Assembly: GCF_002252445.1 (NCBI RefSeq)
Contig: NZ_NNRJ01000007.1
Span: forward strand, 1-64,000
Direction of reading: 5' to 3'
Source: Brucella thiophenivorans
Lineage (GTDB): Bacteria; Pseudomonadota; Alphaproteobacteria; Rhizobiales; Rhizobiaceae
Length of the DNA stretch: 64,000 nucleotides
Position numbers and translations under genes: made by a program
Shown here: positions 1 through 8,760 of the stretch, piece after piece
Numbering within the stretch: position 1 is the stretch's first letter
Layout: each line of letters begins with the position of its first letter
Notes under the pieces: model-generated
The model's input: only the letters and a program-made list of their open reading frames with translations
What the model was told of the DNA's origin: nothing
Database searches by the model: none

Positions 1-326
1 AATTTGGATCAGATCGTTATGAGTCTACGGCCTAGAAAACCTAAAACTGTTTTATAATTACGATCTCCTGATGAGCGAAAATTTAAAACATTGTAACAGG
101 CGCCCATCCCAACCTGCAGCGGGTCGACTGCAGAAATAGATTCCAATTTGTGAATCGATGCTGTAGGTGTCAACGCTAAGTCCCGATAAGAATACGATGT
201 TTTTGAATCGGGCTTCGCATAAAATCGAATAATCAGAGTGTGTTAGACTTATAAAACTACCACTCTGGCATTGGCTCATTTCTGCTAAAAACTGTAGAGG
301 AAAGTCCGGGCATTTTGATTAAAGGC
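1..326. other. Left-edge stretch without a recognised gene
   Basis: AT-rich sequence with no reading frame that looks coding on either strand; a minus-strand frame over 58-279 has no plausible start region or recognisable motif. A 15-base string at 297-311 equals a conserved RNase P RNA core motif, but no other part of that RNA is present. The stretch probably carries the promoter of the small gene that follows. Confidence 0.5.
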
Positions 327-746
327 ATGAAAAAAGCAGATCAGCGCACTGGTCGTTATCAACAGCATGGGTTCATGCTGATTGTGACGTGCGTCCTGTC
401 TTTTGCAGCCTTTATGTTTGCTGTGGACCTATCCGCTCTTAGCGATGATACTTGCCAACCCTCCTCGAAAAGCATGGCAGCGCAGCAGGTTGCCGACACA
501 CCTGCCATACCTGCGCGTCAGCAATCCACACCAGCAGCGCAGCCGATGCGGGCCGTTCTGGCCGAAGCGATTGTCACTAAGATTAAAGCTGCCTATCCTC
601 ACGGAAATGGCGCTGGCTTATCGACTCCCTCGAACGCATTTGCATATCTTGATGCAAAATCAGCAGAATCTCCGAACATCACAAAGCCTTTGCAACTTGT
701 GCAAAGCAACCGTGCATCGGCACGTGCGCCACCACAGAGCGCCTAA
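327..746 (+). CDS. Small exported or membrane-anchored hypothetical protein
   Basis: 139 codons from an ATG at 327; a TTG four codons upstream is the alternative start. The N-terminus is basic (KKADQRTGRYQQ) and is followed by one hydrophobic segment at about residues 17-36, then a low-complexity region rich in Ala, Pro, Ser and Gln. This suggests a single-pass anchor or uncleaved signal with a periplasmic tail. No family is recognised. It lies about 90 bp upstream of secDF on the same strand, where many genomes have yajC, but it does not look like YajC. An overlapping frame at 403-759 was judged spurious because it is rich in Arg, Leu and Pro and has no plausible start. Confidence 0.5.
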   Translation: MKKADQRTGRYQQHGFMLIVTCVLSFAAFMFAVDLSALSDDTCQPSSKSMAAQQVADTPAIPARQQSTPAAQPMRAVLAEAIVTKIKAAYPHGNGAGLSTPSNAFAYLDAKSAESPNITKPLQLVQSNRASARAPPQSA

Positions 747-839
747 AATCCTTCCTTGAATCACTTAAGAAAAAATGCGCTCTAAGTTTTTGTATTTAAT
801 ACGAAATTTACAAGCGCTCAGTATCTGGAACATTAACTC

Positions 840-3377
840 ATGCGTACTTCTAAATGGGTCGCTGTGCTTTATGGACTGATCGTTTTGATCGGTGTCATCA
901 TTGCCTTGCCCAATTTTTTTACAAAGCAACACCTTGAGGCGATGCCGTCGTGGTTCCCAAAGCGACAAGTTACGCTGGGTCTCGATCTGAGTGGTGGCTC
1001 CTATCTTGTTCTAGAAGTGGATGCAGCCAGTCTCAAAAAAGATCGTATGCGTGCGCTGCTTGATGATGCACGTGGCAAATTGCGTGCAGAGCGCATTCAG
1101 CCACAATCGATCCGCGCTGTTGGCGATTCTGTCATCGTAACGATCCCTGATGCCGATCAGCGCGCACGCGCTGATACCGCTCTCAAAACGCTGATTTCAC
1201 AGGTCAATACAACTGGCTTCGGAACGGCTATCAACGATATTGATGTCACATCTAGTGATAATCAAGTTCGTCTCACGCTTACTCAAGCCGGTTTCACTTA
1301 TCGTCTTGATGCAGCATTGCAGCAGAGCCTTGAAATCATCCGCCAGCGTGTGGATCAAGTCGGCGTTGCCGAACCATCAATCCAGCGTGTTGGCTCTGAC
1401 CGTATCGTCGTTCAACTTCCGGGTCTTCAAGATCCTGCACATCTTCGCCAGCTTCTGGGCAGTACCGCGAAGATGAGCTTCCACATGGTGGCAGACGCAA
1501 ATCCGAATGACGCACCACCTCCGGGTGTCACTATCATGCCGGATTCCAAAGACCCAAACATCAAATATCCGGTTGAAGATCAGATTGCTCTTTCAGGCGA
1601 ACGCCTGACCGATGCACGTGCAGGATTTGATCAGCGCACCAATGAGCCAATCGTTTCGTTCCGTTTCGATAGTCTTGGCGCGCGTCAGTTTGCAGATATT
1701 ACAACCAAAAACACTGGCCGCCCGTTTGCCATCGTCCTCGACGGCAAAGTTCTGACTGCTCCACGTATTAATGAACCGATCACCGGCGGCTCCGGCCAGA
1801 TCACCGGCAGCTTCACGGTTCAGGACAGTGTTGTTCTTTCTGCGCTGCTCCGCGCTGGTGCATTGCCTGCTCCGCTGACCGTCATTGAAGAACGCACTGT
1901 CGGTCCTGATCTTGGTGGCGATGCTATTAAGATGGGTCTGGTCACTGGTATCGCAGGTTTTATCCTCGTCGCAGTGTTCATTCAATTGCTCTATGGCGTC
2001 TGGGGTTTGATCGCCAACGTAGCGCTTCTGCTGCATACCGTTCTGACATTCTCGGCTCTCAGCCTCATCGGCGCAACACTCACATTGCCGGGTATTGCGG
2101 GCATTATTCTGGGTATCGGTATTGCGGTTGACGCGAATATTCTGATCAACGAACGTATTCGAGAAGAAACGCGCAAAGGCCTTGGGGCTATGGCTGCGCT
2201 CGATAAGGGCTTCCATGCAGCCTTTGCAACGATTGTTGACTCGAACGTCACCTCGCTGATTTCGACCATACTGCTCTTCATGTTCGGCACGGGTCCGGTA
2301 CGCGGCTTTGCTGTCGCCATGATGCTCGGTATTGTCATCTCCATGTTCACCGACGTAACGCTCGTGCGTATGGCGATGGCTTGGTACGTCCGTAAGCGCA
2401 AGCTCAAGGTGCTTGAAATCAAGCCACTTATGAAGATTGCTCCGGAAAATCCAACCTTCCGCTTCATGAATGCACGCTTTGTCGGTATTGCCGTGTCCAT
2501 CGTGTTGTCGCTTGCTTCGATTGGCCTGTTCTTCAAGCCAGGCCTCAACTACGGCATTGACTTTAAGGGCGGTATTCAGGCCGAAATAACCACATCACAA
2601 CCGGCTGATCTTGCGCAATTGCGTGAAAAACTCGGTGGTCTTGGTCTAGGTGAAGTTGCCCTTCAGTCTGCCGGTAGCCCGAACGACGTTCTGATCCGTA
2701 TCCAGCGTCAGGATGGCGGCGAAGAAGCGCAGACGGTTGCTGTCAACAAAATGCGTGAATCTATTGCTGCAATCGATTCGGGAGCGAAAATCGAACGCGT
2801 GGAAGTTGTGGGGCCTAAAGTCTCCGGTGAGCTTGCCCGTTCCGGCTTCATTGCCGTCGTGCTTTCGGCGCTCGGCATGCTCATCTATCTTTGGTGGCGC
2901 TTTGAGTGGTTCTTTGCGGTTGGCGCGATCATCACGCTGATCCTCGATACTACTAAAATGGTCGGTTTCTTCGCGCTGCTACAGCTCGACTTCAACCTGA
3001 CGGCCATTGCAGCACTTCTAACTGCGATCGGTTACTCGGTAAACGATAAGGTCGTGGTTTATGACCGCATGCGTGAAAACATGCGTCTTTATAAATCAAA
3101 GCCGCTGCGTGAGATCGTGGATATGAGTATCAATCAGGTTCTCATCCGCTGTATCTATACCTCTGTGACGACGTTCCTCTGCTTGCTGCCAATGGCAATC
3201 TGGGGCGGGAGTGCGGTTCATAATTTTGCCGTGCCAATGCTGTTCGGTATCTTTATCGCAACAACCTCGTCGATCTTTATTGCAGCGCCGATCCTGCTTC
3301 TGCTTGGCAACTGGTGGCAGCACCGTCAGCAAGTGCATCAAGCTGCTCTTGAAAATATTACTTCACCACAGAAGTAA
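840..3377 (+). CDS. secDF: Protein translocase subunit SecDF (fused SecD-SecF)
   Basis: 845 residues combining SecD and SecF, as in Rhizobiales. The protein uses the proton motive force to pull translocating polypeptides out of SecYEG on the periplasmic side. After a first membrane helix (about 7-25) comes the SecD motif LGLDLSGGSYLVLEVD (46-61) and a large periplasmic domain. A cluster of helices follows, with the conserved GIAVDANILINERIREE segment. The SecF half begins near residue 540 with its own helix and the motif NYGIDFKGG (about 570), and contains GYSVNDKVVVYDRMREN. No strong Shine-Dalgarno precedes the ATG. No yajC is adjacent. A hairpin at 3385-3412 separates it from the next gene. 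Confidence 0.97.
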   Translation: MRTSKWVAVLYGLIVLIGVIIALPNFFTKQHLEAMPSWFPKRQVTLGLDLSGGSYLVLEVDAASLKKDRMRALLDDARGKLRAERIQPQSIRAVGDSVIVTIPDADQRARADTALKTLISQVNTTGFGTAINDIDVTSSDNQVRLTLTQAGFTYRLDAALQQSLEIIRQRVDQVGVAEPSIQRVGSDRIVVQLPGLQDPAHLRQLLGSTAKMSFHMVADANPNDAPPPGVTIMPDSKDPNIKYPVEDQIALSGERLTDARAGFDQRTNEPIVSFRFDSLGARQFADITTKNTGRPFAIVLDGKVLTAPRINEPITGGSGQITGSFTVQDSVVLSALLRAGALPAPLTVIEERTVGPDLGGDAIKMGLVTGIAGFILVAVFIQLLYGVWGLIANVALLLHTVLTFSALSLIGATLTLPGIAGIILGIGIAVDANILINERIREETRKGLGAMAALDKGFHAAFATIVDSNVTSLISTILLFMFGTGPVRGFAVAMMLGIVISMFTDVTLVRMAMAWYVRKRKLKVLEIKPLMKIAPENPTFRFMNARFVGIAVSIVLSLASIGLFFKPGLNYGIDFKGGIQAEITTSQPADLAQLREKLGGLGLGEVALQSAGSPNDVLIRIQRQDGGEEAQTVAVNKMRESIAAIDSGAKIERVEVVGPKVSGELARSGFIAVVLSALGMLIYLWWRFEWFFAVGAIITLILDTTKMVGFFALLQLDFNLTAIAALLTAIGYSVNDKVVVYDRMRENMRLYKSKPLREIVDMSINQVLIRCIYTSVTTFLCLLPMAIWGGSAVHNFAVPMLFGIFIATTSSIFIAAPILLLLGNWWQHRQQVHQAALENITSPQK

Positions 3378-3384
3378 GCTCATT

Positions 3385-3412
3385 GCCGGGCATGGCGAAA
3401 ACCATGCCCGGC
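3385..3412 (+). terminator. Hairpin after secDF
   Basis: An 11-bp perfect stem (GCCGGGCATGG with its complement) lies 8 bp after the secDF stop. The following T-tract is poor (TTCTCC), so termination may be partial and allow some read-through into the antiporter gene. Confidence 0.55.
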
Positions 3413-3455
3413 TTCTCCATAAAGTTTGCATGATTGAAATCGGGAAGGCCCCGCT

Positions 3456-5186
3456 ATGCCCCATGACACGCCTCTGATTGCGACAATCGTCATTGGTCTG
3501 TGTCTGGCATTCATCTTCGGCACCATCGCCACCCGATTGAAAATCTCTCCCCTCGTTGGCTATCTTCTTGCAGGCGTCATTGCTGGACCGCATACACCGG
3601 GGTTCGTTGCTGATCAGGACCTGATCCTGCAGCTGGCCGAAATCGGTGTTATTCTGCTGATGTTCGGCGTCGGCCTGCACTTCTCTCTCAAAGACCTTCT
3701 CTCCGTCAAAGCCATAGCCCTCCCGGGAGCACTGGCGCAGATCGCGACAGCCGCAGCACTCGGCACAGCTCTTGGCTTAGCGCTCGGCTGGGATGTAAAA
3801 GCCGGTGTGGTTTTCGGCCTCGCACTTTCAACGGCAAGTACCGTCGTCCTCCTGCGTGCAATGCAGGATATGCGTCTCATTGATACAGAGCGCGGTCGTA
3901 TTGCGATCGGCTGGCTGATTGTTGAAGATCTCGCCATGGTCATGGCGCTGGTGCTTCTGCCAGCCCTTGCAAGTATCGGCAGTGAAGCTGGTCATGCCGC
4001 GACAAGCGATCCTATTGCACAATGGCTGGGCCTTGGCATTGGCGGCATTATTCTACTGACGATTGCAAAAGTCGTCGTCTTCATAGCTCTCATGCTGGTG
4101 GTGGGACGCAAAGTGATCCCATGGCTTTTGAACGTCATCGTTCAAACCGGCTCGCGCGAGTTGTTCCGCTTAGGCGTTTTAGCAATTGCGCTTGGTGTCG
4201 CCTTTGGTGCAGCGCATTTGTTTGGCGTATCCTTCGCGCTCGGTGCGTTCTTTGCTGGCATGGTGATGAGTGAGTCTGAACTCAGTCACCGCGCTGCAGA
4301 AGAATCCCTGCCGCTGCGTGATGCTTTCGCGGTCCTCTTCTTCATTTCCGTGGGCATGCTGTTTGATCCGATGAGCCTCATTCGTGATCCCCTGCCCCTG
4401 ATCGCAACCCTCCTGATTATTTTGGTCGGTAAATCGGTTGCGGCCTTTTTCATCGTTCGTGCATTTCGCCGCCCGGTTGGAACAGCGCTTACTATTTCTG
4501 CTAGCCTTGCGCAGATCGGCGAGTTTTCATTCATTCTGGCGGGTCTCGGTGTGGGACTCAATCTGCTTCCACCCGAGGGACGTGATCTGATCCTCGCTGG
4601 CGCCATTTTGTCAATTTTCCTTAATCCGGTCATGTTCATCGTTGCTGAAAGAATGCGACCATGGATAGAAAAGCACTTGGGCGACGCAACAAGCACCGAT
4701 GATAGCAGCTACAGTGTTGATATTTCAGAGCCAGCGCCGCTACAGCGTAGCAAGCTCAAAGACCATGCGATCATTGTTGGCTATGGCGAGATCGGCAAAC
4801 ACATAGCGAAAAATTTGCAGGACAAGCAGATACCTTTCCTTGTTGTCGAAAATTCGCCCAAGATTTATTACAAATTGAAAGAAATCGGCATTGAAGCTAT
4901 TGCGGGAAATGCCTCGGATGCGGAAATATGGGAAACGACGAATCCGGAATTTGCAAAACATATCGTCATTGCAATACCCAGTGCCTTTGAGGCAGGGCGC
5001 ATAACAAGTCTTGCAAAATCTGCGAACCCAGGAGTCTGTATCATCGTGCGTGCCTGCTCAGCAGCAGAAGCGCAATACCTTCATGATCTGGGTGCAGATC
5101 GAGTTATTCTTGGTGCGGCGGAAATCGCCAGCGCAATGGAGAAAGCTATTACCAGCGAGGCCAGTGCTTTGCTGAACCAAGTTTAA
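3456..5186 (+). CDS. YbaL/Kef-type cation:proton antiporter (CPA2) with TrkA-N domain
   Basis: 576 residues. The N-terminal two thirds are a polytopic Na+/H+-exchanger fold (about 12 hydrophobic segments from residue 7 to 400) with the family signature GVGLHFSLKDL near residue 70 and a conserved acidic motif in GWLIVEDLAMV. From about residue 430 a cytoplasmic Rossmann (TrkA-N) domain starts with the dinucleotide loop VGYGEIGKH. The order matches YbaL/KefB-like potassium or cation efflux transporters of the inner membrane, gated by nucleotide or redox state. GGAAGG lies upstream of the ATG. The ion is inferred from the family, and no KefF/KefG-type partner is adjacent. Confidence 0.9.
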   Translation: MPHDTPLIATIVIGLCLAFIFGTIATRLKISPLVGYLLAGVIAGPHTPGFVADQDLILQLAEIGVILLMFGVGLHFSLKDLLSVKAIALPGALAQIATAAALGTALGLALGWDVKAGVVFGLALSTASTVVLLRAMQDMRLIDTERGRIAIGWLIVEDLAMVMALVLLPALASIGSEAGHAATSDPIAQWLGLGIGGIILLTIAKVVVFIALMLVVGRKVIPWLLNVIVQTGSRELFRLGVLAIALGVAFGAAHLFGVSFALGAFFAGMVMSESELSHRAAEESLPLRDAFAVLFFISVGMLFDPMSLIRDPLPLIATLLIILVGKSVAAFFIVRAFRRPVGTALTISASLAQIGEFSFILAGLGVGLNLLPPEGRDLILAGAILSIFLNPVMFIVAERMRPWIEKHLGDATSTDDSSYSVDISEPAPLQRSKLKDHAIIVGYGEIGKHIAKNLQDKQIPFLVVENSPKIYYKLKEIGIEAIAGNASDAEIWETTNPEFAKHIVIAIPSAFEAGRITSLAKSANPGVCIIVRACSAAEAQYLHDLGADRVILGAAEIASAMEKAITSEASALLNQV

Positions 5187-5270
5187 ACGGGAGTGCAGCG
5201 GAGACCCAAGGGGTTCAACCAATGCGTAAAAAGGGGATAACATGCGAATTCAAGGTGCGGTGGCCAGTTA

Positions 5271-6218
5271 ATGAAGTTTAAGGATTATATCTGGCCGATA
5301 ATTGGCCTTTGTGCAGTCGCTATCTCAGTCTGGCTTCTCTATCGTGAATTGCGCAGCATTTCACTTGAAGACGTGCTCGACAGCCTTTATGCAATCCGCG
5401 CTCATCATTGGCTGCTGGCAACCGCTGCGGCACTTCTCGCCTATAGTTCGCTGGCGGGTTATGATCGCATCGCACTTCTTCATCTACGTCGCAAAATATC
5501 CTGGCTATTCATAGCGCTCTGCTCGTTCACAACCTACGCATTGTCACATAATATCGGCGCATCCGTCGTTTCTGGCGCAGTCGTGCGCTACCGCGCCTAT
5601 TCTTCGCAGGGCATGCCGGGCAGCGAAATTGCCGTCCTGATTGCGTTCTGCTCCTTCACATTCATTCTTGGCGTTATCATAACCTCAAGCATCGTTCTGC
5701 TAATGGAGCCGCATATTCTTATGCGCTTTAATGAGGACCTGACGCCCACGATTTCCATCATTATTGCTTTGTTAATGCTGGCTTTTGTGCTGCTCTACGT
5801 ATTCGGTAGCTGGCTTCAGCTTCGCCCCTTGCAGATAGGAAAGTTTCGCCTTGAATATCCGCGTCTGCCCGTTGTCACACAGCAGTTGATCGTGGCCCCG
5901 CTGGAACTGATCGGTGCTGCTGGCATTATCTATTTCGCACTTCCAGAAGCCGGCAATCCGGGCTTTCTGATTATTCTCGGTATTTTTCTCGTATCGTTTT
6001 CTGCGGCCCTCATTTCGCATGCTCCGGGCGGTCTTGGCGTGCTGGAACTGGTGTTTCTCACTGGACTGCCAGATATGCATAAAGCCGATGTTTTAGCGGC
6101 GCTCATCGTCTTCCGACTGCTCTATCTGCTTATCCCATTTGCAATCTCGCTGTTTGTGGTGCTGGTTTTCGAGAAGTCGCAATTCGTGCTCCGATGGAAT
6201 AACAAGCAAAAGAAATAG
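5271..6218 (+). CDS. YbhN/UPF0104-like integral membrane protein
   Basis: 315 residues with about eight membrane segments, resembling the transmembrane part of lysylphosphatidylglycerol synthases (LPG_synthase_TM family). Family features include SHNIGASVVSGAVVRYRAY near residue 90 and SHAPGGLGVLELV near 247. The soluble C-terminal aminoacyl-transfer domain of MprF is absent, so lipid aminoacylation cannot be claimed; a lipid-handling or flippase-like role is an inference. It lies 84 bp downstream of the antiporter gene on the same strand and may be co-transcribed with it. Confidence 0.85.
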   Translation: MKFKDYIWPIIGLCAVAISVWLLYRELRSISLEDVLDSLYAIRAHHWLLATAAALLAYSSLAGYDRIALLHLRRKISWLFIALCSFTTYALSHNIGASVVSGAVVRYRAYSSQGMPGSEIAVLIAFCSFTFILGVIITSSIVLLMEPHILMRFNEDLTPTISIIIALLMLAFVLLYVFGSWLQLRPLQIGKFRLEYPRLPVVTQQLIVAPLELIGAAGIIYFALPEAGNPGFLIILGIFLVSFSAALISHAPGGLGVLELVFLTGLPDMHKADVLAALIVFRLLYLLIPFAISLFVVLVFEKSQFVLRWNNKQKK

Positions 6219-6379
6219 GTCTGCGAGGAGGGAATAATTTTTACTTAAATGCCTTAAATTGAATTCGTTTTCCTTAAACGCAGGCATAAAACGCCATATC
6301 TTGGAAATCGCTTCGCATAACCTCCCTATGCGAAGCACAAACAGCCTTCTCCTAAGGCATTTCCAAGAGGAACTAACGC

Positions 6380-6943
6380 ATGCCTGCGACATTGATCATC
6401 CCCGGTTACAAGGGATCGGAAGCAGGCCACTGGCAGCGCCAATGGTTGCATGACGATCCGTCAGCAGTGCTCGTCGAACAAGACGACTGGCACTATCCGG
6501 TGCTATCCGACTGGATGCACGCGCTCGAAGCCAAACTCGCCGAAAATCCCGGCGCAGTTCTGGTCGCACATAGTCTTGGTTGTATTCTTGTTTCTCATCT
6601 CGCAAGCCGCCCTGCGGCAGCCCATGTCGCAGGCGCATTGCTTGTAGCACCTGCCGACGTTGAAACCATGTCTCGCCGTGATAGCCGCTTTGAAAGCTTT
6701 TCTCCTCTGCCACGCCACGAGTTGACGTTTCCATCCATCGTCGTTGCAAGTCGCAATGACGACTATATGAGCTTTGCCAAGGCAGAAGCGATCGCCCATG
6801 TCTGGGGTTCGGGCTTTGTTGATGTCGGCCATGCCGGACATATCAATGTAGAAAGCGGCTTCAGCCGCTGGCCAGAAGGCGCGATCCTCGCCTCATCTTT
6901 GCATCGAGAACCGATACCGCACACGCTCTCCCAAGCAGCGTGA
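6380..6943 (+). CDS. RBBP9/YdeN-type serine hydrolase
   Basis: 187 residues, the usual length of the RBBP9/YdeN alpha/beta-hydrolase family. The N-terminal motif IIPGYKGSEAGHWQ is typical. The nucleophile elbow is AHSLGC (Ser65), the probable acid is in SRNDDYM (Asp127 or Asp128), and the His is in GHAGHIN (His154). It is soluble with no signal peptide; the substrate is unknown. AGAGGA precedes the ATG at good spacing. It converges on the cysW gene across a shared terminator that contains a palindromic repeat. Confidence 0.92.
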   Translation: MPATLIIPGYKGSEAGHWQRQWLHDDPSAVLVEQDDWHYPVLSDWMHALEAKLAENPGAVLVAHSLGCILVSHLASRPAAAHVAGALLVAPADVETMSRRDSRFESFSPLPRHELTFPSIVVASRNDDYMSFAKAEAIAHVWGSGFVDVGHAGHINVESGFSRWPEGAILASSLHREPIPHTLSQAA

Positions 6944-6947
6944 CCGC

Positions 6948-7031
6948 AAACCGCCCGCTTTGAAAAGCATGTATCCCAAAAGTGGAACCCGGTTTTGGGA
7001 TAAAGACATGCTCATAAGAGTCGGGCGGTTT
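6948..7031. terminator. Bidirectional terminator with a palindromic repeat in its loop
   Basis: The outer stem AAACCGCCCG (6948-6957) pairs with CGGGCGGTTT (7022-7031), followed by TCTTTTT on the plus strand. It separates the hydrolase from the convergent cysW. The loop is a second palindrome (about 6967-7012; GCATGT...ACATGC arms around CCCAAAA...TTTTGGG) that looks like a separate Rhizobiales-type intergenic repeat. Confidence 0.75.
6967..7012. repeat. Palindromic intergenic repeat within a terminator loop
   Basis: Arms AGCATGT / ACATGCT enclose an inner stem CCCAAAA / TTTTGGG. This layout is typical of short mosaic palindromes dispersed in Rhizobiales intergenic regions; I recognise the style rather than an exact family. 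It separates the two arms of the terminator at 6948-7031. Confidence 0.65.
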
Positions 7032-7035
7032 CTTT

Positions 7036-7863
7036 TTAACTATGCTGTTTGCGTTCCAGCCAGATTTTAAACACCAGCGTAACAAGCGCAATCAGTGCCA
7101 GTGTCGAGGCAGCAGCAAAAGCACCAGCCACATTATAATCGTTGAACAGAAGTTCGACTTGCAAAGGCAGCGTGTTGGTTTTGCCGCGTATTGCACCAGA
7201 CACAACCGACACCGCACCGAATTCGCCCATCACACGCGCATTGCAAAGCACGGCACCATAAAGCAGTGCCCATTTTATATTGGGAAGCGTGACATGAAAA
7301 AATGTCTGCCATCCGCTTGCCCCAAGCGTCAGAGCCGCTTCTTCCTCGTCGCTACCCTGCACTTCCATCAAAGGAATCAACTCACGAGCAACAAAGGGGG
7401 ATGTCACGAACAGGCTCACCAGAAAGATCGCCGGAACCGTGAACATGATCTTGATGTCATAGCTTTCAAGCAATGGACCAAGTAGACCCTGCGAGCCATA
7501 CAAAAAGAGATAGGTCACACCCGCAACAATTGGAGAAACCGAAAACGGGATTTCGACGAAGGTTATGAGCAGTCTGCGTCCTGGAAAGCGGAATTTTGTC
7601 ACCAGCCACGCAACACAAACACCAAAGGCCATATTGATTGGCACAACGACTATCGCGGTCAGGATCGTCAGCCAGACGGCATGGAGCGTGTCTGGTTTGA
7701 GAATTTCACTGAAAAAAACACCCACGCCCTTGCTGAATGCATAGGAGAATATGATCGCCAGCGGCGCGCCGATGCAGATTGCCGACAGGATTGCGGCCAG
7801 TCCGATCAACAGACTGCGCACGGAACCGGGGGCGTTGCGTGCCTGTGCACTAGCGCTCTGCAT
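7036..7863 (-). CDS. cysW: Sulfate/thiosulfate ABC transporter permease CysW
   Basis: 275 residues with six predicted membrane helices and the permease EAA-loop segment (EEEAALTLGASGWQTFFHVTLP, quoted in part: ALTLGASGWQTFF), which docks the ATPase. With CysT it forms the inner-membrane channel for sulfate or thiosulfate brought by the periplasmic binding protein. The start overlaps the end of cysT by 14 bp, which suggests translational coupling. The usual next gene, cysA, is missing: the next gene converges from the other strand. Confidence 0.93.
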   Translation of the reverse strand: MQSASAQARNAPGSVRSLLIGLAAILSAICIGAPLAIIFSYAFSKGVGVFFSEILKPDTLHAVWLTILTAIVVVPINMAFGVCVAWLVTKFRFPGRRLLITFVEIPFSVSPIVAGVTYLFLYGSQGLLGPLLESYDIKIMFTVPAIFLVSLFVTSPFVARELIPLMEVQGSDEEEAALTLGASGWQTFFHVTLPNIKWALLYGAVLCNARVMGEFGAVSVVSGAIRGKTNTLPLQVELLFNDYNVAGAFAAASTLALIALVTLVFKIWLERKQHS

Positions 7864-8671
7864 AACGAAGCTGCCTTGCCTGAATAAGATTGGTCACGAG
7901 AAGCATGAAAAACGCCATCAATAGCATAACAAATGCCAGTGCCGCTGCGGCCGGATAATCATATTCATCGAGCCGGATGAAAACGAGAAGCGATGTCACT
8001 TCGGTCTGAAAAGGCAGATTGCCGGAGATGAACACAATCGATCCAAACTCACCAAGGCTACGCGCAAATGAAAGCGAGGCACCGGCGAGAAAGGCCGGAA
8101 AGATCGTAGGCCAGACGATATGGGAGAAAATTTGCCAAGGTGTGGCGCCAAGACTGCGAGCCGCTTCTTCAACATCAGCGCTCATGTCTTCCAGCACCGG
8201 CTGAACCGTGCGAATGACAAACGGGATACTGGTAAAAAACATAGCTACCATGATGCCAGCCGGCGCGTATGCGACCTTGATGCCAAGCGGCTCAAGAAAA
8301 CTCCCAAACCAGCCGTTCGGCGCAAAGAGTGTTACGAGTGCAAGACCTGCAATGGCCGTTGGCAAAGCAAAAGGCAGATCAACTGCGGCATCAATCAGTC
8401 GCTTGCCCGGAAACTGATAGCGAGACAGAACCCACGCCAGCAGCAAACCAAACAAACCGTTAAACACAGTCGCCACTGCCGCCGCACTGATCGTAATGCG
8501 AAACGTTGCCAGCGCTCGCTCAGACGTAATAATGCGCAAGAAATCACTCCAGCCAAGGCTGGCTGTTTTCAGAATCATCGCGAGAAGCGGCAAAGCAACG
8601 ATGACTGCCAGATAAAGCAAAGTGCAGCCAAGGGTCAGTCCGAACCCTGGCAGCACCGAATTGCGTTTCAT
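7850..8671 (-). CDS. cysT: Sulfate/thiosulfate ABC transporter permease CysT (CysU)
   Basis: 273 residues from an ATG at 8671; TTG (8719) and GTG codons further upstream are possible but have no better ribosome site. Six hydrophobic helices and the EAA-loop motif EAARSLGATPWQIFSHIVWP are present, as is the LPFALPTAIAGLAL segment common to molybdate and sulfate permeases. It is the partner of CysW. The gap to the binding protein gene upstream is about 90 bp. Confidence 0.93.
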   Translation of the reverse strand: MKRNSVLPGFGLTLGCTLLYLAVIVALPLLAMILKTASLGWSDFLRIITSERALATFRITISAAAVATVFNGLFGLLLAWVLSRYQFPGKRLIDAAVDLPFALPTAIAGLALVTLFAPNGWFGSFLEPLGIKVAYAPAGIMVAMFFTSIPFVIRTVQPVLEDMSADVEEAARSLGATPWQIFSHIVWPTIFPAFLAGASLSFARSLGEFGSIVFISGNLPFQTEVTSLLVFIRLDEYDYPAAAALAFVMLLMAFFMLLVTNLIQARQLRYAER

Positions 8672-8760
8672 GCTCAGAAGCGACACTGTATTTTTCCAAA
8701 AGGATGGAGATTTTACCAAAAGAAAAGCGAGAGCTGGATGCCCTCGCCAGATAGTCGTGT

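Noticed and set aside
297-311. 15-base match to the RNase P RNA core (GAGGAAAGTCCGGGC)
   Set aside because: The flanks do not fit RNase P RNA on either side and none of its other conserved segments occur within 450 bp, so it is treated as chance or a tiny relic.
403-759. Overlapping 118-codon frame in the first hypothetical gene
   Set aside because: Arg/Leu/Pro-rich composition and no ribosome site; the frame at 327-746 has a natural N-terminus.
1593-2548. Two long minus-strand frames opposite secDF
   Set aside because: They mirror the codons of secDF, have no recognisable domains and no start signals.
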